A DNA stretch of 64,000 bases from Pachypanchax playfairii (taxonomy: Eukaryota; Chordata; Actinopteri; Cyprinodontiformes; Aplocheilidae). The notes below the pieces were generated by a model. It worked only from the letters and a program-made list of their open reading frames with translations. It searched no databases and had not been told where the DNA came from. The stretch covers positions 248,001 through 312,000 of the forward strand of contig SSNP01000050.1 of assembly GCA_006937955.1 (NCBI GenBank), given 5' to 3'. Below are positions 40,254 to 51,300 of the stretch, piece after piece. Each line of letters opens with the position of its first letter. Within the stretch, counting starts at the first letter, position 1. A program made the position numbers and the translations under genes.

Positions 40254-40453
40254 CAGTGGGGCAAAAAAGTATTTAGTCAGCCACCAATTGTGTAAGTTCT
40301 CCCACTTTAAAAGATCAGAGAGGCCTGTAATTTTCATCATAGGTATACCTCAACTATGAGAGACAAAATGAGGAAAAAAAATCCAGAAAATCACATTGTC
40401 TGATTTTTAAAGAATTTATTTGCAAATTATGGTGGAAAATAAGTATTTGGTCA
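40254..40453 (+). repeat. Left terminal inverted repeat of Tc1-like element
   Basis: About 200 bp that match the reverse complement of 41656-41855 with very few differences, for example CCCACTTTAAAAG on the left against CCCACTTAAAAAG, and AAGTATTTGGTCA against AAGTGTTTGGTCA. Confidence 0.95.
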
Positions 40454-40565
40454 CCTACAAACAAGTAAGATTTCTGGCTTTCACAGACCTGTAACTTCTT
40501 TAAGAGGCTCCTCGGTCCTCCACTCGTTACCTGTATTAATGGCACCTGTGTGAACTCGTTATCAG

Positions 40566-40572
40566 TATAAAA
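40566..40572 (+). promoter_or_regulatory. TATA box candidate for the transposase
   Basis: TATAAAA lies about 45 bases before the transposase ATG, within the stretch between the left inverted repeat and the coding frame. Its position fits a short 5' leader. Confidence 0.55.
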
Positions 40573-40616
40573 GACACCTGTCCACAACCTCAAACAGTCA
40601 CGCTCCAAACTCCACT

Positions 40617-41639
40617 ATGGCCAAGACCAAAGAGCTGTCAAAGGACACCAGAAACAAAATTGTAGACCTTCACCAGGCTGGGAAGACTGAATCTGCAATA
40701 GGTAAGCAGCTTGGTGTGAAGAAATCAACTGTGGGAGCAATTATTAGAAAATGGAAGACATACAAGACCACTGATAATCTCCCTCGATCTGGGGCTCCAC
40801 GCAAGATCTCACCCCGTGGGGTCAAAATGATCACAAGAACGGTGAGCAAAAATCCCAGAACCACACGGAGGGACCTAGTGAATGACCTGCAGAGAGCTGG
40901 GACCAAAGTAACAAAGGCTACCATCAGTAACACACTACGCCGCCAGGGACTCAAATCCTGCAGTGCCAGACGTGTCCCCCTGCTGAAGCCAGGACACGTC
41001 CAGGCCCGTCTGCGGTTTGCTAGAGAGCATTTGGATGATCCAGAAGAGGATTGGGAGAACATCATATGGTCAGATGAAACCAAAATAGAACTTTTTGGTA
41101 GAAACTCAACTTGTCGTGTTTGGAGGGGAAAGAATGCTGAGTTGGATCCAAAGAACACCATACCTACTGTAAAGCATGGGGGTGGAAACATCATGCTTTG
41201 GGGCTGTTTTTCTGCAAGGGGACCAGGACGACTGATCCGTGTAAAGGAAAGAATGAATGGGGCCATGTATCGTAAGATTTTGAGTGAAAACCTCCTTCCA
41301 TCAGCAAGGGCATTGAAAATGAGACGTGGCTGGGTCTGTCAGCATGACAATGATCCCAAACACACCGCCCGGGCAACGAAGGAGTGGCTTCGTAAGAAGC
41401 ATTTCAAGGTCCTGGAGTGGCCTAGCCAGTCTCCAGATCTCAACCCCATAGAAAATCTCTGGAGGGAGCTGAAAGTCCGTGTTGCCCAGCGTCAGCCCCA
41501 AAACATCACTGCTCTAGAGGAGATCTGCATGGAGGAATGGGCCAAAATACCAGCAACAGTGTGTGAAAACCTTGTGAAGACTTACAGAAAACGTTTGATC
41601 TCTGTCATTGCCAACAAAGGCTATATAACAAAGTATTGA
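40617..41639 (+). CDS. Tc1-like transposase, apparently intact
   Basis: A 340-residue protein, the usual length for fish Tc1-like transposases, which cut the element out and insert it at TA sites by binding the inverted repeats. Residues 1-50 form the first helix-turn-helix (KDTRNKIVDLHQAGKTESAI...). GAPRK at 59-63 stands where the GRPRK-like linker usually lies. Residues 65-120 look like the second DNA-binding helix-turn-helix. The catalytic DDE domain follows: D153 in WSDETKIELFG, D244 in CQHDNDPKHT and E279 in SPDLNPIENLW, with 34 residues between the last two (DD34E). A glycine-rich patch KHGGGNIMLWG lies at about 187-197. No stop or frameshift is seen. Start: first ATG after the TATA box, giving the standard MAKTKELS-type N terminus. 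Activity is not proven. Confidence 0.96.
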   Translation: MAKTKELSKDTRNKIVDLHQAGKTESAIGKQLGVKKSTVGAIIRKWKTYKTTDNLPRSGAPRKISPRGVKMITRTVSKNPRTTRRDLVNDLQRAGTKVTKATISNTLRRQGLKSCSARRVPLLKPGHVQARLRFAREHLDDPEEDWENIIWSDETKIELFGRNSTCRVWRGKNAELDPKNTIPTVKHGGGNIMLWGCFSARGPGRLIRVKERMNGAMYRKILSENLLPSARALKMRRGWVCQHDNDPKHTARATKEWLRKKHFKVLEWPSQSPDLNPIENLWRELKVRVAQRQPQNITALEEICMEEWAKIPATVCENLVKTYRKRLISVIANKGYITKY

Positions 41640-41655
41640 GATTAACTTTTGTTAT

Positions 41656-41855
41656 TGACCAAACACTTATTTTCCACCATAATTTGCAAATAAATTCTTT
41701 AAAAATCAGACAATGTGATTTTCTGGATTTTTTTTCCTCATTTTGTCTCTCATAGTTGAGGTATACCTATGATGAAAATTACAGGCCTCTCTGATCTTTT
41801 TAAGTGGGAGAACTTACACAATTGGTGGCTGACTAAATACTTTTTTGCCCCACTG
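41656..41855 (-). repeat. Right terminal inverted repeat of Tc1-like element
   Basis: Partner of 40254-40453. It begins 16 bases after the transposase stop codon ends. An AATAAA at 41689-41694 inside it could serve as polyadenylation signal for the transposase transcript. Confidence 0.95.
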
Positions 41856-41857
41856 TA

Positions 41858-43334
41858 TATACTTTGTTTCATAGCTGATTTGATAGTTTGAGTGAGTTTA
41901 AAGGCCTTTTAACATTGGACACAGCATGCATTACTCTCGTTGTTCTCTTGAGTTGAACTTAAAACATGGTTGAAGGGCACAAATATCTAATCTGTGTGAA
42001 AGCACTAGTTGGGAGATCAAAAATACATTCAGGAATCAGCTGAGTTTTCTAGCTGGAGTTTGATTGCTGCGTGTGTCTCTCAGACAGTTAGCGAATAGCA
42101 TGAACATTTAATTTACTTAGAGAAGGAGGAGAGAAGGGGAAAAAGAAAGAGAGAGAGAAACAGAACAGCAGAGTGAAGTATTGGACATCAGAGAGTTAAG
42201 GATCTTTTTGCTGCACCTGTGAAGCAACTGCCTTCACATTTATCTCAGACCAGCATGCAGTGGTGTGTTGATAGTGTGTTAATTGAAAGAGAGTCGCATC
42301 AAAATGAAAAGCAAATTATTGGTTGTGCCTATCTGACGTCACTGAGTGCTCTTAAATTTAAATATTCTATGCCTGGCTCAAGCCCTGCGACTCTGCCACC
42401 TCCCTAATGCCTTTTATACAGCTGCTCACAGAGTTCATTTTTTTCTGTAGATTTGCTGTTTATTGTTTGTGTTGAGTCAATTCCTTTTTTCACCTCTGCC
42501 ATGCACATCAGCAGCTAAAAAGACACTGAGACATCTGCAAATGCATTTAAGGTACACACAAGCAAATGAACAAATAACAGGCAAAGTAAAACATGAAACA
42601 CAAAGAACAATTTTGCTTGAAAAAAAGCAGAAAAAAGAGAGTTTAAAATCAGTAACATGTCATAACATTTAGATACCTTCAAAAGTAACGTTGTCTTCTT
42701 ACTACTGGAAATATTTATTAAACACTCTCATTCCCCATTTTTTTTTCAAAAACAATGCAGGATAAAGAAGTGCTGTGCTCTTGAGACAATATTTTATTGT
42801 TTAAATTGTTCAAGCTATTTTTTTAGGCAGCAGTAACAGCATTACTTCAAATTTTACCATAAAATATTAAATACAGGATCCCCCAAACAAAAACACATTA
42901 AATGAGGTTGATGAGGGATAGTAGATGTTAGATAAATCTAGTTCTGCTGCTTGTGGTTTAGAATTAGGTAGAAAAACAAAATCTAGCAGGATTTCAAACA
43001 AGTACTACTGTAATTGTTTAAAGGTTAGAGCATGTGGGACAGCACATTTGGGCTCGAGGGGGTGATGGATGGGAGACATTCATAAGGGAGTTTAACTGAA
43101 ATGGTATCAAAATGTCATGGCAGTGAGTGGCAATTGTCATTATGGGTAAACAAAATAGCTTCAAAATAGCTTCAGCACAACAACTGAGTAGAGAGGCACA
43201 AAACAAGTAATGAGACCCAAAAGGTGCAAATTTAAACCGTGAGCAGCACATAAAGCATACAATTATTCACATTTAAAACAAAATTGCAACAACATGTGGC
43301 ATGAAGATATTAATTTTAGCTTGATTTTAGAATT
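41858..43334. other. Non-coding stretch, nothing recognised
   Basis: AT-rich sequence with a purine-rich GA tract at about 42118-42165. Chance frames only. Confidence 0.5.
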
Positions 43335-44165
43335 TAAAGGTGGAATATGGAACATGAACACCACAAAAACAGAACAAAACCTTCAGCCATCTGGGTGCCA
43401 GGCTTGTGACCCCCCGCATGCGCTCCGATGCTGAGGTCGACCAATATTCCTCACTAAACCCATTCTGATCTCCGATCCGAGAAGGACAACAAAATATCAT
43501 GATTTCAGTTCACTAATCATGCTCTCCAGCCCTGCTAATAAAAAAAGACTCATACCTGTAGCTCAGTCATCGATTCATCCATGGCAAAGACCTCACATAG
43601 CTGCCCCGGCTCTTCTCGAGCAAACCAAAACTTTCTTCAGTTCCTTCCTAAGATCTTCTGTCCTCCTAATGCCATCCTGCACTCCTCTCTTCTCCAACCA
43701 GCCACAACATCCTCTGAGACATCCTGCAACTGGACCCACAGCCCAGACTTTGCCACAATTCAGTCATCTGCTGCTCTGTGTTAGCGCGAGCTGCTAATAA
43801 AGACTTTTTCACATGACCCTGCTCGTCACATGTGGGAAGCAATTAAGGTGAAAAATCACCACATATCCCAGGGGCTTCCGGCTGCTTGACCTGCAGACTC
43901 CACAGTACCAGCCTCACTGTGCTGGACTATTCACCGTATTAGGCAAACCATAATGGTGCCCGCTGCTCTGCCAGCCATTGGCTGATAAATGTAAACACAA
44001 TGGCAACACTGTGCCTGTCAAAATAAATATTTTATTATATTTTACTTCAAATATATTTGCTAAAGAGAATAGTGTATTTTGATTCTACAACCCTCTAAAC
44101 CCCATAGAGGCATTATTTTGTTAAAAATATTGCCTTTTATGAAACTATTCCATATTGCACCTTTA
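43335..44165. mobile_element. Inverted-repeat DNA element without transposase, about 830 bp
   Basis: The left end reads TAAAGGTGGAATATGGAAC. The right end, reverse-complemented, reads TAAAGGTGCAATATGGAATA. These form a terminal inverted repeat of about 18 bp, with TA as possible target duplication. I recall a common fish element with ends like AAAGGTGCAATATG. The interior is more GC-rich than its flanks and holds CGCATGCGCTCCGATGC and TGCCAGCCATTGGCTGATAA. The frames in it (92 and 67 codons) overlap in different phases and match no transposase. Superfamily not assigned. Confidence 0.65.
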
Positions 44166-45877
44166 CATCTTCTAAACTTTCTGTCAGTTGTGACATTATA
44201 AAGTTAATAAACTGTGTAAAATAAATAGTCAGTCCTTTGCGGCTATGTCATGTTGTTACAGTTTAAAAGCATTTCACTAAAAAGACAATTTAATCTTTAT
44301 TATTTTAGGTAAAAGAACTGAGTTTAGAATATATGAGATGATCCGAGCAAATATATTATTTCATTCCTTTGAAACTTTCAATTACCTTTAATTTAACAAC
44401 TGTCTCAAGAAGAGACCTGTGTAAAATCGTTTTATGAACTCATCCTCATTAATTCATGATCAACAATGTCAAACCCTGTTTGCAGCTATGAGTCTGAAGA
44501 CAGGGCAGACATAGCCAATGCACAAAGCTTTAGGAAGTTACGCAAAGAGAAATAATTAGGTAAAGAGGTTAGAATTTTAAAAGATTGATTCAAAACCCAA
44601 TTTCTGCAAAGTTTCTCTTTGCAGATAGTTTTTAGTTCAAGGTCAAAGCTGAAATGCTGTGGAGATGAGATGCACTGGGGGTGGATGATCCTCCAAATAA
44701 CACATGGTCTAATTATTGTGGTCTATAATTCTCTCAAAGCCTTATTTTGATGTTTCCCACTCATTTCTCATGTATTTGAAGAATGAAGTTCTAAACACTG
44801 TATTAAAGCTTGAAACTATTTGATTGGACTGTAAGAACAAACAATTTTCTTTCTTCTTTTTTCCAGTTGAGTAAATGAAAAAAGTTGAATGAATGTGACA
44901 CGGCCTCATCAGAATTGTCATTGCTATTTTAATCACTCATCCTATTCAGTTTGTAAGTGATTTGTTCAGATTAAATACTATTTTTTGGCTTATTTTCTGT
45001 GAACACTGGTTTAAAGAAATGTAACACTTAAGCCTCTATTTGCCTTCACCTCTAACTTGCTCAAAGCTCATCTTGCTGTTTGGTGAAGCAATTGAGAGGC
45101 AGAACCAAATTTTCATCCCACATTGTATGGAAGACAAGCTTCAAATTAGTATGTTGAGAAAAAATATGAATATTTCATAAACCAGAGTGCCATGAGCTTT
45201 TGGCTCTCATGCCACTTTGGATTAATCACACAATCAGCTCTCAAAAACACACAAAGAAAAAACAAACAAACAAATTACTCCGAGGTAGAAAGACTGAGAC
45301 AAGGGAGCATCAAGAACTGGTTTGAGTAAGAATCTCTTTGATCAGAAATAGTCTGTTCCCCCTGCATTCAGCTACTTCACACACATTGATGGAAGTTTTG
45401 GTCTAATGATATGCTGTTGGGAAAAGCAATCCTGTGTTCCCCGTGGTAGTGACTCAAATCTCTTGGTGCCAGAAGAAGCCCCCAAAAGACGATGAAGACG
45501 GGCTGTCAAAAAGCTACGGGGAATACAGGAAAATCACTATTAGAATATTGCAAGCAGGCTTTGTGTGGATTTGCATGTCTAAAGGCTTTCAGGCTTTCAG
45601 TTCACACTTGGACCTTTCAGTTTTCATACCAAGATCTGTCCTATTGGTTTACATCCCACAATTTTAAATTCTAATGTTATTAAAACGAATTTAATCTTTT
45701 TTTTTTTTGTTAAATTGAACACTAACAAAAACTGACAACAAAAATAGAAACGATCTATACAAATAGAGGACATTTACCATTTACAATTATGCTTATAACT
45801 AAGAATCATCAATCAGCTCAAATGAGCACGGGATAAACTGGAGTACACCCAAAAACAAGGTTCTTTGGTTTTAATAA
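44166..45877. other. Non-coding stretch, nothing recognised
   Basis: AT-rich sequence with chance frames only. Confidence 0.5.
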
Positions 45878-46495
45878 ATCCACTGACATATCCAGATCCT
45901 ACCAGTGGCTAGAGGAGGCTGGACTTAAGGACAGCAAAGTGGTGTTAAGCAGTACAAAAGCAATAGAGTCTGGGGTCTACCATCCCAGATGGGATCCAAG
46001 CTACAGGCTGTGCGAAGACAGCTCTGAGACAGTACAGCACACGACAGCAAGATTTGGGACATAGGTAGGCAAAGTGTGCATGGATTACCTTAACCAAGTG
46101 ACTGAACAAGTGTACAAGGATGTCTGTGTCAAGAACGAGCAAGAAATCTCTCAGTCAAAGTGGGAAGTTTCATCAAGAGAGTTGGGGAATGACAGGGCTA
46201 CTGGGAGACTTGGATAATCAGCCACACATAGTGTTGGTCAACAAACAACAGAAAAAGGCAGTAGTAATAGATGTATCTATCCCCGTCAACAGTAACTTTG
46301 AGAGGAAAGAACCTGAGAAGCCATGAGGCATGCAAAGGGCTGAAAGAGGAAAGTTAACTTAATGGAGCCAGTGATCATCACAGGATTTTGTGGTGTGACC
46401 CACATACTGAGAAAGTGGTTCAAGGAAACAATGTTGGAGATCTCTGGTCAAAAGAATGGATTCCAAGAACAGCTGAAATACTGTGAATAATGGAT
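45878..46495 (+). pseudogene. R4/Rex6-type LINE, decayed endonuclease end
   Basis: Broken 3' part of a non-LTR retrotransposon open reading frame, with stops and frame changes. Reading through, visible segments are YQWLEEAGLKDS, then AIESGVYHPRWDP and LCEDSSETVQH (the Cys/His finger region near 45960-46040, first Cys replaced by Tyr). Next come QPHIVLVNKQQKKAVVIDVS (46219-46278) and GFCGVTHILRKWF with LEISGQK up to about 46480. In related elements the endonuclease motif is PD followed later by D. Here the first Asp is His (codon 46225-46227), while the second Asp (46270-46272) remains. The copy is therefore inactive. Assignment to the R4/Dong/Rex6 group, which carries a restriction-enzyme-like endonuclease, is from memory of these motifs. 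Confidence 0.7.
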
Positions 46496-47042
46496 TCCAG
46501 AGCAGCAAGACCATAATTTTCCAAGATAAGTTTTGTTAGTTGATATCAATGATGGTTAGAAGTCAACTCAACAAAAAAGAAAAGTGTATGTATTCTTTTT
46601 TCTTAAGATATAATTTTATGAGTAATTAAGCACATGTTAGAGGTTGAAATACACCTGTTTAGCAAAATTAATCAGTTTCAAGGTGAACGTGGATGAGCAG
46701 TTCTTTTTTGAATTAGACCAAGCCCCATTAATTTTCAACCTTTTATTATGACAAGATGGCATGAGATTAAAGTGTGTATTTCTTATATTATTTATCTTTT
46801 GACCTTCATATCTGTAACACTGAAACGGCTCAACAATAATCAAAGCTTGACCAATAAGGGTACAGAATGGAAGGACCAGCACATAAGCCTCTTTGTGAAA
46901 TGGAAACCAGTTTGACTGAATTTATTTGACTACATTGTCTTCACTACAAATCCTTAAAAACAAGCACTTTTATTACTACTTTAGGACAATATATGATTAA
47001 CTTTTGCTCATACTTCCTGATGACTCATACTGTAGTTTCAAT
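46496..47042. other. Non-coding stretch, nothing recognised
   Basis: AT-rich sequence. The start may include the worn 3' tail of the preceding LINE fragment. Confidence 0.45.
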
Positions 47043-47227
47043 TTAAAGCAGAACTAAGTAAGTTTTGCTCTCGCTCGCCCCCTACTGGTCCCCTGTGAAA
47101 GCTCACTGTCGTAACGTTCCCCCGCCGCCGCCGCAGACCCCCACCCCCCTCCACCCCGCCGCCGCCCCCCCAACAACAACGCGCAGAGAACGCTTTTGCA
47201 AGAAGAAAGAAAAACAAAACCAAGAAA

Positions 47228-47245
47228 ATGTCTCGACAGGTGAGT
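47228..47245 (+). promoter_or_regulatory. First-exon-like ATG and splice donor inside the element
   Basis: AAGAAAATG is followed by TCTCGACAG and then GTGAGT, that is, a start codon, three codons and a near-consensus donor (CAG/GTGAGT, GT at 47240-47241). This sits downstream of a CpG-rich, promoter-like stretch. It may be the relic of the first exon of an autonomous parent element, or chance. No acceptor or following exon is identified. Confidence 0.35.
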
Positions 47246-47349
47246 ATTATTGTCATCTTTGCGCTCCTAAGGGTGGCGTTGCTAACAACGGCAAGGGCTT
47301 CATGCTTGTATTTATGTACGTGAGTGTGAGTGCCGTAAAGCAGGTTTGT

Positions 47350-47359
47350 TCTCGCGAGA
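47350..47359. promoter_or_regulatory. TCTCGCGAGA palindrome
   Basis: Perfect 10-base match to the TCTCGCGAGA motif known from CpG-type vertebrate promoters. It sits in the GC-rich core of the inverted-repeat element, so any activity would be spread with the element. Confidence 0.6.
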
Positions 47360-47737
47360 TTAGTCGGGTCCGATCCACTGAAAGTTGCAAGTGCTGCTTT
47401 CAGGACACAGACCCCGGAGGGAGGGGAGGGACCCACGAATCACCCCGCCAAGTCCTTGTTTACCCCCACAGGGACTCTAGAAAACATTTATTGAGGTGAA
47501 AAAACTTACTTAGTTCTGCTTTAAAAAATAAAAAAAAAGTTTCCATTTGGGAAAAAACAGGAACATTGTCAATTTGTATCCATTTTGAAATGGATGCTTG
47601 ATTCAGCTAAAAATATGTAATATTGTACAGTAAAATCCTCATTTAATACAGCAATGTGTAGTATTTTTTTTTTTACAAAATTAGAAATATTTTAAACAGA
47701 AGATGTATTAAAATTAAAACTCCCAAATACAAATGCT

Positions 47738-48330
47738 AATTCTAAAAAAAGTTGGGACTGTCGTGTAACTAGGCGGACCTAAAGCACAATGAGGCAGAGA
47801 ATGGCATGGCTTTTAAGAAATAACATTTAGAAATAAAAGTTTATTAAACAAAGGCGAGAACAAAACACAAAAACTCAGTGCTGAATCTCTCTGTGGGAGA
47901 CAGAGGCATTAACCTTGCACTGAAAGATGAAGTCTTGTGACATTTGGAGTTGTCCACACCCACAAAAATCCATCTTGTACTGCTCCAACTAAACCATCCG
48001 GCTCAGTCGAATCATGTTTGGACCAATGTAATTTAAATATAAACAGAATACCATGATTCACAAATCCCACAAACAGATTTTATTTCAAAAAGAACATAAA
48101 CAACAATATTAAAACTGAGATGTTTGACCATTTCATTGAAAACATTACATTATTTTGAATTTCATGGCAGAAACATGTCTAAAAAAAGTTGGAACAGGGA
48201 GATGGTTACCATTTTGTAATATGCCCTCTTCTTCATTTTGACTGTAAACATCTGGGAAATGAGGAGACCAGCTGCTGGGGTTTTAGGAGAGGAATGTTGT
48301 CCCATTCTTGTTTATAATATTCTACAATGA
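47738..48330. repeat. Fish AAAAAAGTTGGGAC-type element relic, split
   Basis: The words AAAAAAAGTTGGGAC (about 47743) and, reading on at 48029, ATTTAAATATAAACAGAATA with CATGATTCACAAATC and TTTTATTTC are familiar as one continuous end of a fish DNA-type repeat. A second end-like word TCTAAAAAAAGTTGGAACAG stands at about 48178, followed by AAACATCTGGGAAATGAGGA and GTCCCATTCTTG. About 255 bases (47771-48027) stand between the first two parts and are not part of the family as I remember it. Class and insertion boundaries are unresolved. Confidence 0.45.
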
Positions 48331-51300
48331 TGCATTTGTCAAAAACATGTTACATAATGAAAACACATTGTCCACCTAAATACACATTAAAAAACTTTGA
48401 ATATCTTGAAAATAAGTGCAAGCACAGTTCTTTTAATGTCTAAGATACGTGAAAGGAAAAATTAATCTTGACAGACGATATCATAATTCATGCATTAAAG
48501 AGTTAAATGCATTTTTTTGCAGTTTCCGAGAGACAGAATTATCAGTCTTTCAAAACTAAAAGAATTGCAAAGTAGAAGGAAGTTTTAACATAGATAGCAA
48601 TGCTAACAAAACGTGGCACATTTCCTGACAGTGTGGGTATTAAATGAAATCCTCAGAGTGAATACACATTTTTAAAAGCAGATGGTCTGACACTAATCTG
48701 GATTTCTTGTTAATACTTCGAGTCACTAAGCAACGTATACAACAGAGAGTTGTCATGAGAAAATATTCATAAGTGATAGAAAAGACACAGATGCACCTCT
48801 TTTTTTTTTTCTTTTTCTTTTCCCTCCATCTCACACATACAAGACTTTTTTTCATCTTTTCTAAAACTTCTGTCCTGAAAAAAGGAGTTACCCTGAGGAG
48901 ATGGATAATTATTAACAATTAATATTCATAATGATGTCTCCGTCCCTTGGTAGCCTTCACAGAGTCTTGGTTAAATAGATTTAAAATTCAATTTTTACTT
49001 TACATAATCCAATCAAAATGTGAATGCATCTTCAAAGACACAAAGTTTGAAATATAACTGATTGAAATTTTGGTAATTCTTTTGAAAAGTAGAAGTACTA
49101 AAATATTCTGTTTGACAACATTTAATAGCTGTGATCACTTATTTGATAGGGTGTGTGTTGTTTGCAGTCTTACATACAAGAGAACAGAATTTTAGTTACT
49201 ACCACTATCCACTGAAAAACACACTAAATGTGTTTGCCAATAGAGCTGCATCAAATTTATCTGCATCAGTATCTGCTAAAATGGCACAATTCTTTGAAGT
49301 GTATTTTAATTTAACCATTTAAAATTGTTTACATTTTTTCATGCTAAATGATGTTGTTAATTGTTTATATTCACATGTTCAATGAAATTGTATTTTTCCA
49401 TGTTCCCGCTATTTTTCAAGCTTTCTGAAATCAAGCTTGGTAATTTTTGTGTATTCTTTTTGTAAGAAAACATGTGGCCCTAAAAAGGAATGTTTTAACT
49501 GGATTCTCACGTTGTGGCAAAATTGAATGTTTTTAAGTAAAAAAAAAAAAAAAAAACTCAGGTAATGATCATAAAATATGTTCTAGGGATTTAGAAACAG
49601 GTTTGAGCAGAATGCAGTACAGATTCATATTCAAGCACAAACTCCTGACACCAATAATGGGCCACTGCATGAGTTTGCCATAAAAACACTATGATGGAGC
49701 ACATGGTTATAATAAAACAGGCAGCAGAAAATGCAGCTGGTGTTAATACATCTGTCTAGGATCCCACAATAAGAGTAAAAAAGCAATGCTTCAAAATGCT
49801 TCAAGAATTGTGCAAAATTAGACTTAGTTAGTTATTAGACTTTGGAAATGAGATTGATATTTTTAACACTTTGTTGCTAAATTTGTTGCTTGTTTTCTGT
49901 TCATTAAAAGACACAAGTGATTCTGCAATAGCTCACTGCAAAATCATCTGCCAGGCTAGTGTCTCTGAAAAAAACACAACGTGCAAAAAATATTTAGATG
50001 TGGCACGGAGAGCGAAGAAAATCTGAACCCCAGTTTAACCCTCTGATGGTTTTTTTCTTTTAAACTGTCACTTTTTGTATCAAGATGTTTAATTTACTGT
50101 CAGTTTGAGTCCTGGCATTCCTGCTGAGCCAACAAAGTCATAGGAACATTATTAAAATCCTGTAAATGTCATCTAAGAAAAGTACAGTGCTAAATTAACA
50201 TTGCCATTGTCATTATCTCCCTCTCTATTAAGTGACTAAAATAATAGAAGATCAAATTCCCTGTTATGTTTTAGAGTGAATTCTGACACTGATTTCGGGA
50301 AGGATGTCAATTTATTAGTCTAAAGCACATTTGTTTCCTGCTATGTTTCATAGATGGCATAATTAGACTCTTGTTTATTTTTAAGGTGTAACAGTAGTAT
50401 TCTTGTTTTAATGAGTGTGCGATGGTATAATGCTGTATTTAAAAATAAACTACAAATTTCCACTAATAAAAAAAAACTAATTTCATATTTAAAAAAATTC
50501 TTCTTTTTGTAAGTCATTTTAATTCCTTTTGTGATTGTGAAATTACTTTAATTAGAATAAGCGGGTATTATTGGGTCTGTTATTTGCCAATCCACATTTC
50601 TCTCTTCCTGTGTTCCTTTTCTTTCTCCCCATTGCTCCTCTCTTTGGGGTTGATTAGACAGGAGAGGGCAAAGTTTGAATATTCAGCATGTCTCTGCTGT
50701 GTTTTGCATCAAACTTTTATCAAGACATAATTGTGATAAATGATGCATGTAATCAAGCATTAAATAATGCTAGAATATGCAACCTCCAAAGTTAAACTGT
50801 GACCAGCATGTCTGTGTCCTTCGTCCCCAGTGGATAGGTACCATCTGGCTCCGGCCATTACCGCTGACCTGAGTGCCAGACTCCTTAGTGAGCAAGGAAG
50901 CTCAACATTCACCGGTCAAGCCCCTGCACACCTGACCACATGGATGCAACCTTGTCAGCAGTGTTGGGGGACAAATCACAGATTCAGCATAGCCAAAAGT
51001 TCCACTAAAGTATAACAAATACATATTGATGCACAGTGACTGTAACACAAAAAAAGTACAGAATATCAACTGAACAACAAACTCTCACATTACTCTGTCA
51101 ACTAAGACAAATAATTAATAGCAATGTAAACAACAGGTCATTTCAGTACGTTAACTGAATAGATAGTAACAATAGATGTCAAGCCAAATGACCACGATAT
51201 GAACAAAGAACAAAGTAATTTTGAAATATACCCTGCTCAGCGAACAATCAATGAAAACAGTTGAATGGCTGAGTATGTTTTTTTTTTACAAGCTAGATAT

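Larger units (their letters stand above)
40254..41855 (+). mobile_element. Complete Tc1-like DNA transposon, 1602 bp
   Basis: The element starts CAGTGGGGCAAAAAAGTATT and ends with its reverse complement, and is flanked by TA on both sides (40252-40253 and 41856-41857), the Tc1/mariner target duplication. Its terminal inverted repeats are about 200 bp long (40254-40453 and 41656-41855) and nearly identical. Each carries an outer and an inner copy of a core AAGTATTTRGTCA: 40267-40279, 40441-40453, and on the minus strand 41656-41668 (with one change, GTG for GTA) and 41830-41842. This is the IR/DR arrangement of fish Tc1-like elements, where the repeats are expected to bind transposase. A full-length transposase frame lies between. 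Intact ends and frame point to a recent insertion. Confidence 0.97.
47043..47524. mobile_element. TTAA-flanked inverted-repeat element with GC-rich core
   Basis: AGCAGAACTAAGTAAGTTTT at 47047-47066 is repeated exactly, inverted, at 47501-47520. TTAA stands outside each end (47043-47046 and 47521-47524), although TTTAA-type bases make the exact boundary uncertain. TTAA duplications would fit a piggyBac-type mover; a Harbinger-type three-base duplication is also possible. The core is GC- and CpG-rich, quite unlike the flanks, with CCGCCGCCGCC runs at 47120-47170. It also carries a perfect TCTCGCGAGA palindrome (47350-47359) and a start-codon-plus-donor arrangement (see next entry). The 144- and 132-codon frames on opposite strands are shadows of the GC-rich sequence, and no transposase is present. 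Confidence 0.8.

Noticed and set aside
40670..41266. 198-codon frame on the minus strand
   Set aside because: Antisense shadow of the Tc1-like transposase.
47065..47499. 144-codon frame (+) and 132-codon frame (-) over the same bases
   Set aside because: Both are products of the GC-rich core of an inverted-repeat element, on opposite strands, with no known motif.
50830..51015. Possible exon after CCCCAG
   Set aside because: A 61-codon frame in a slightly GC-richer patch, but no matching splice donor, no familiar motif and no neighbouring exon. More likely a repeat fragment or chance.
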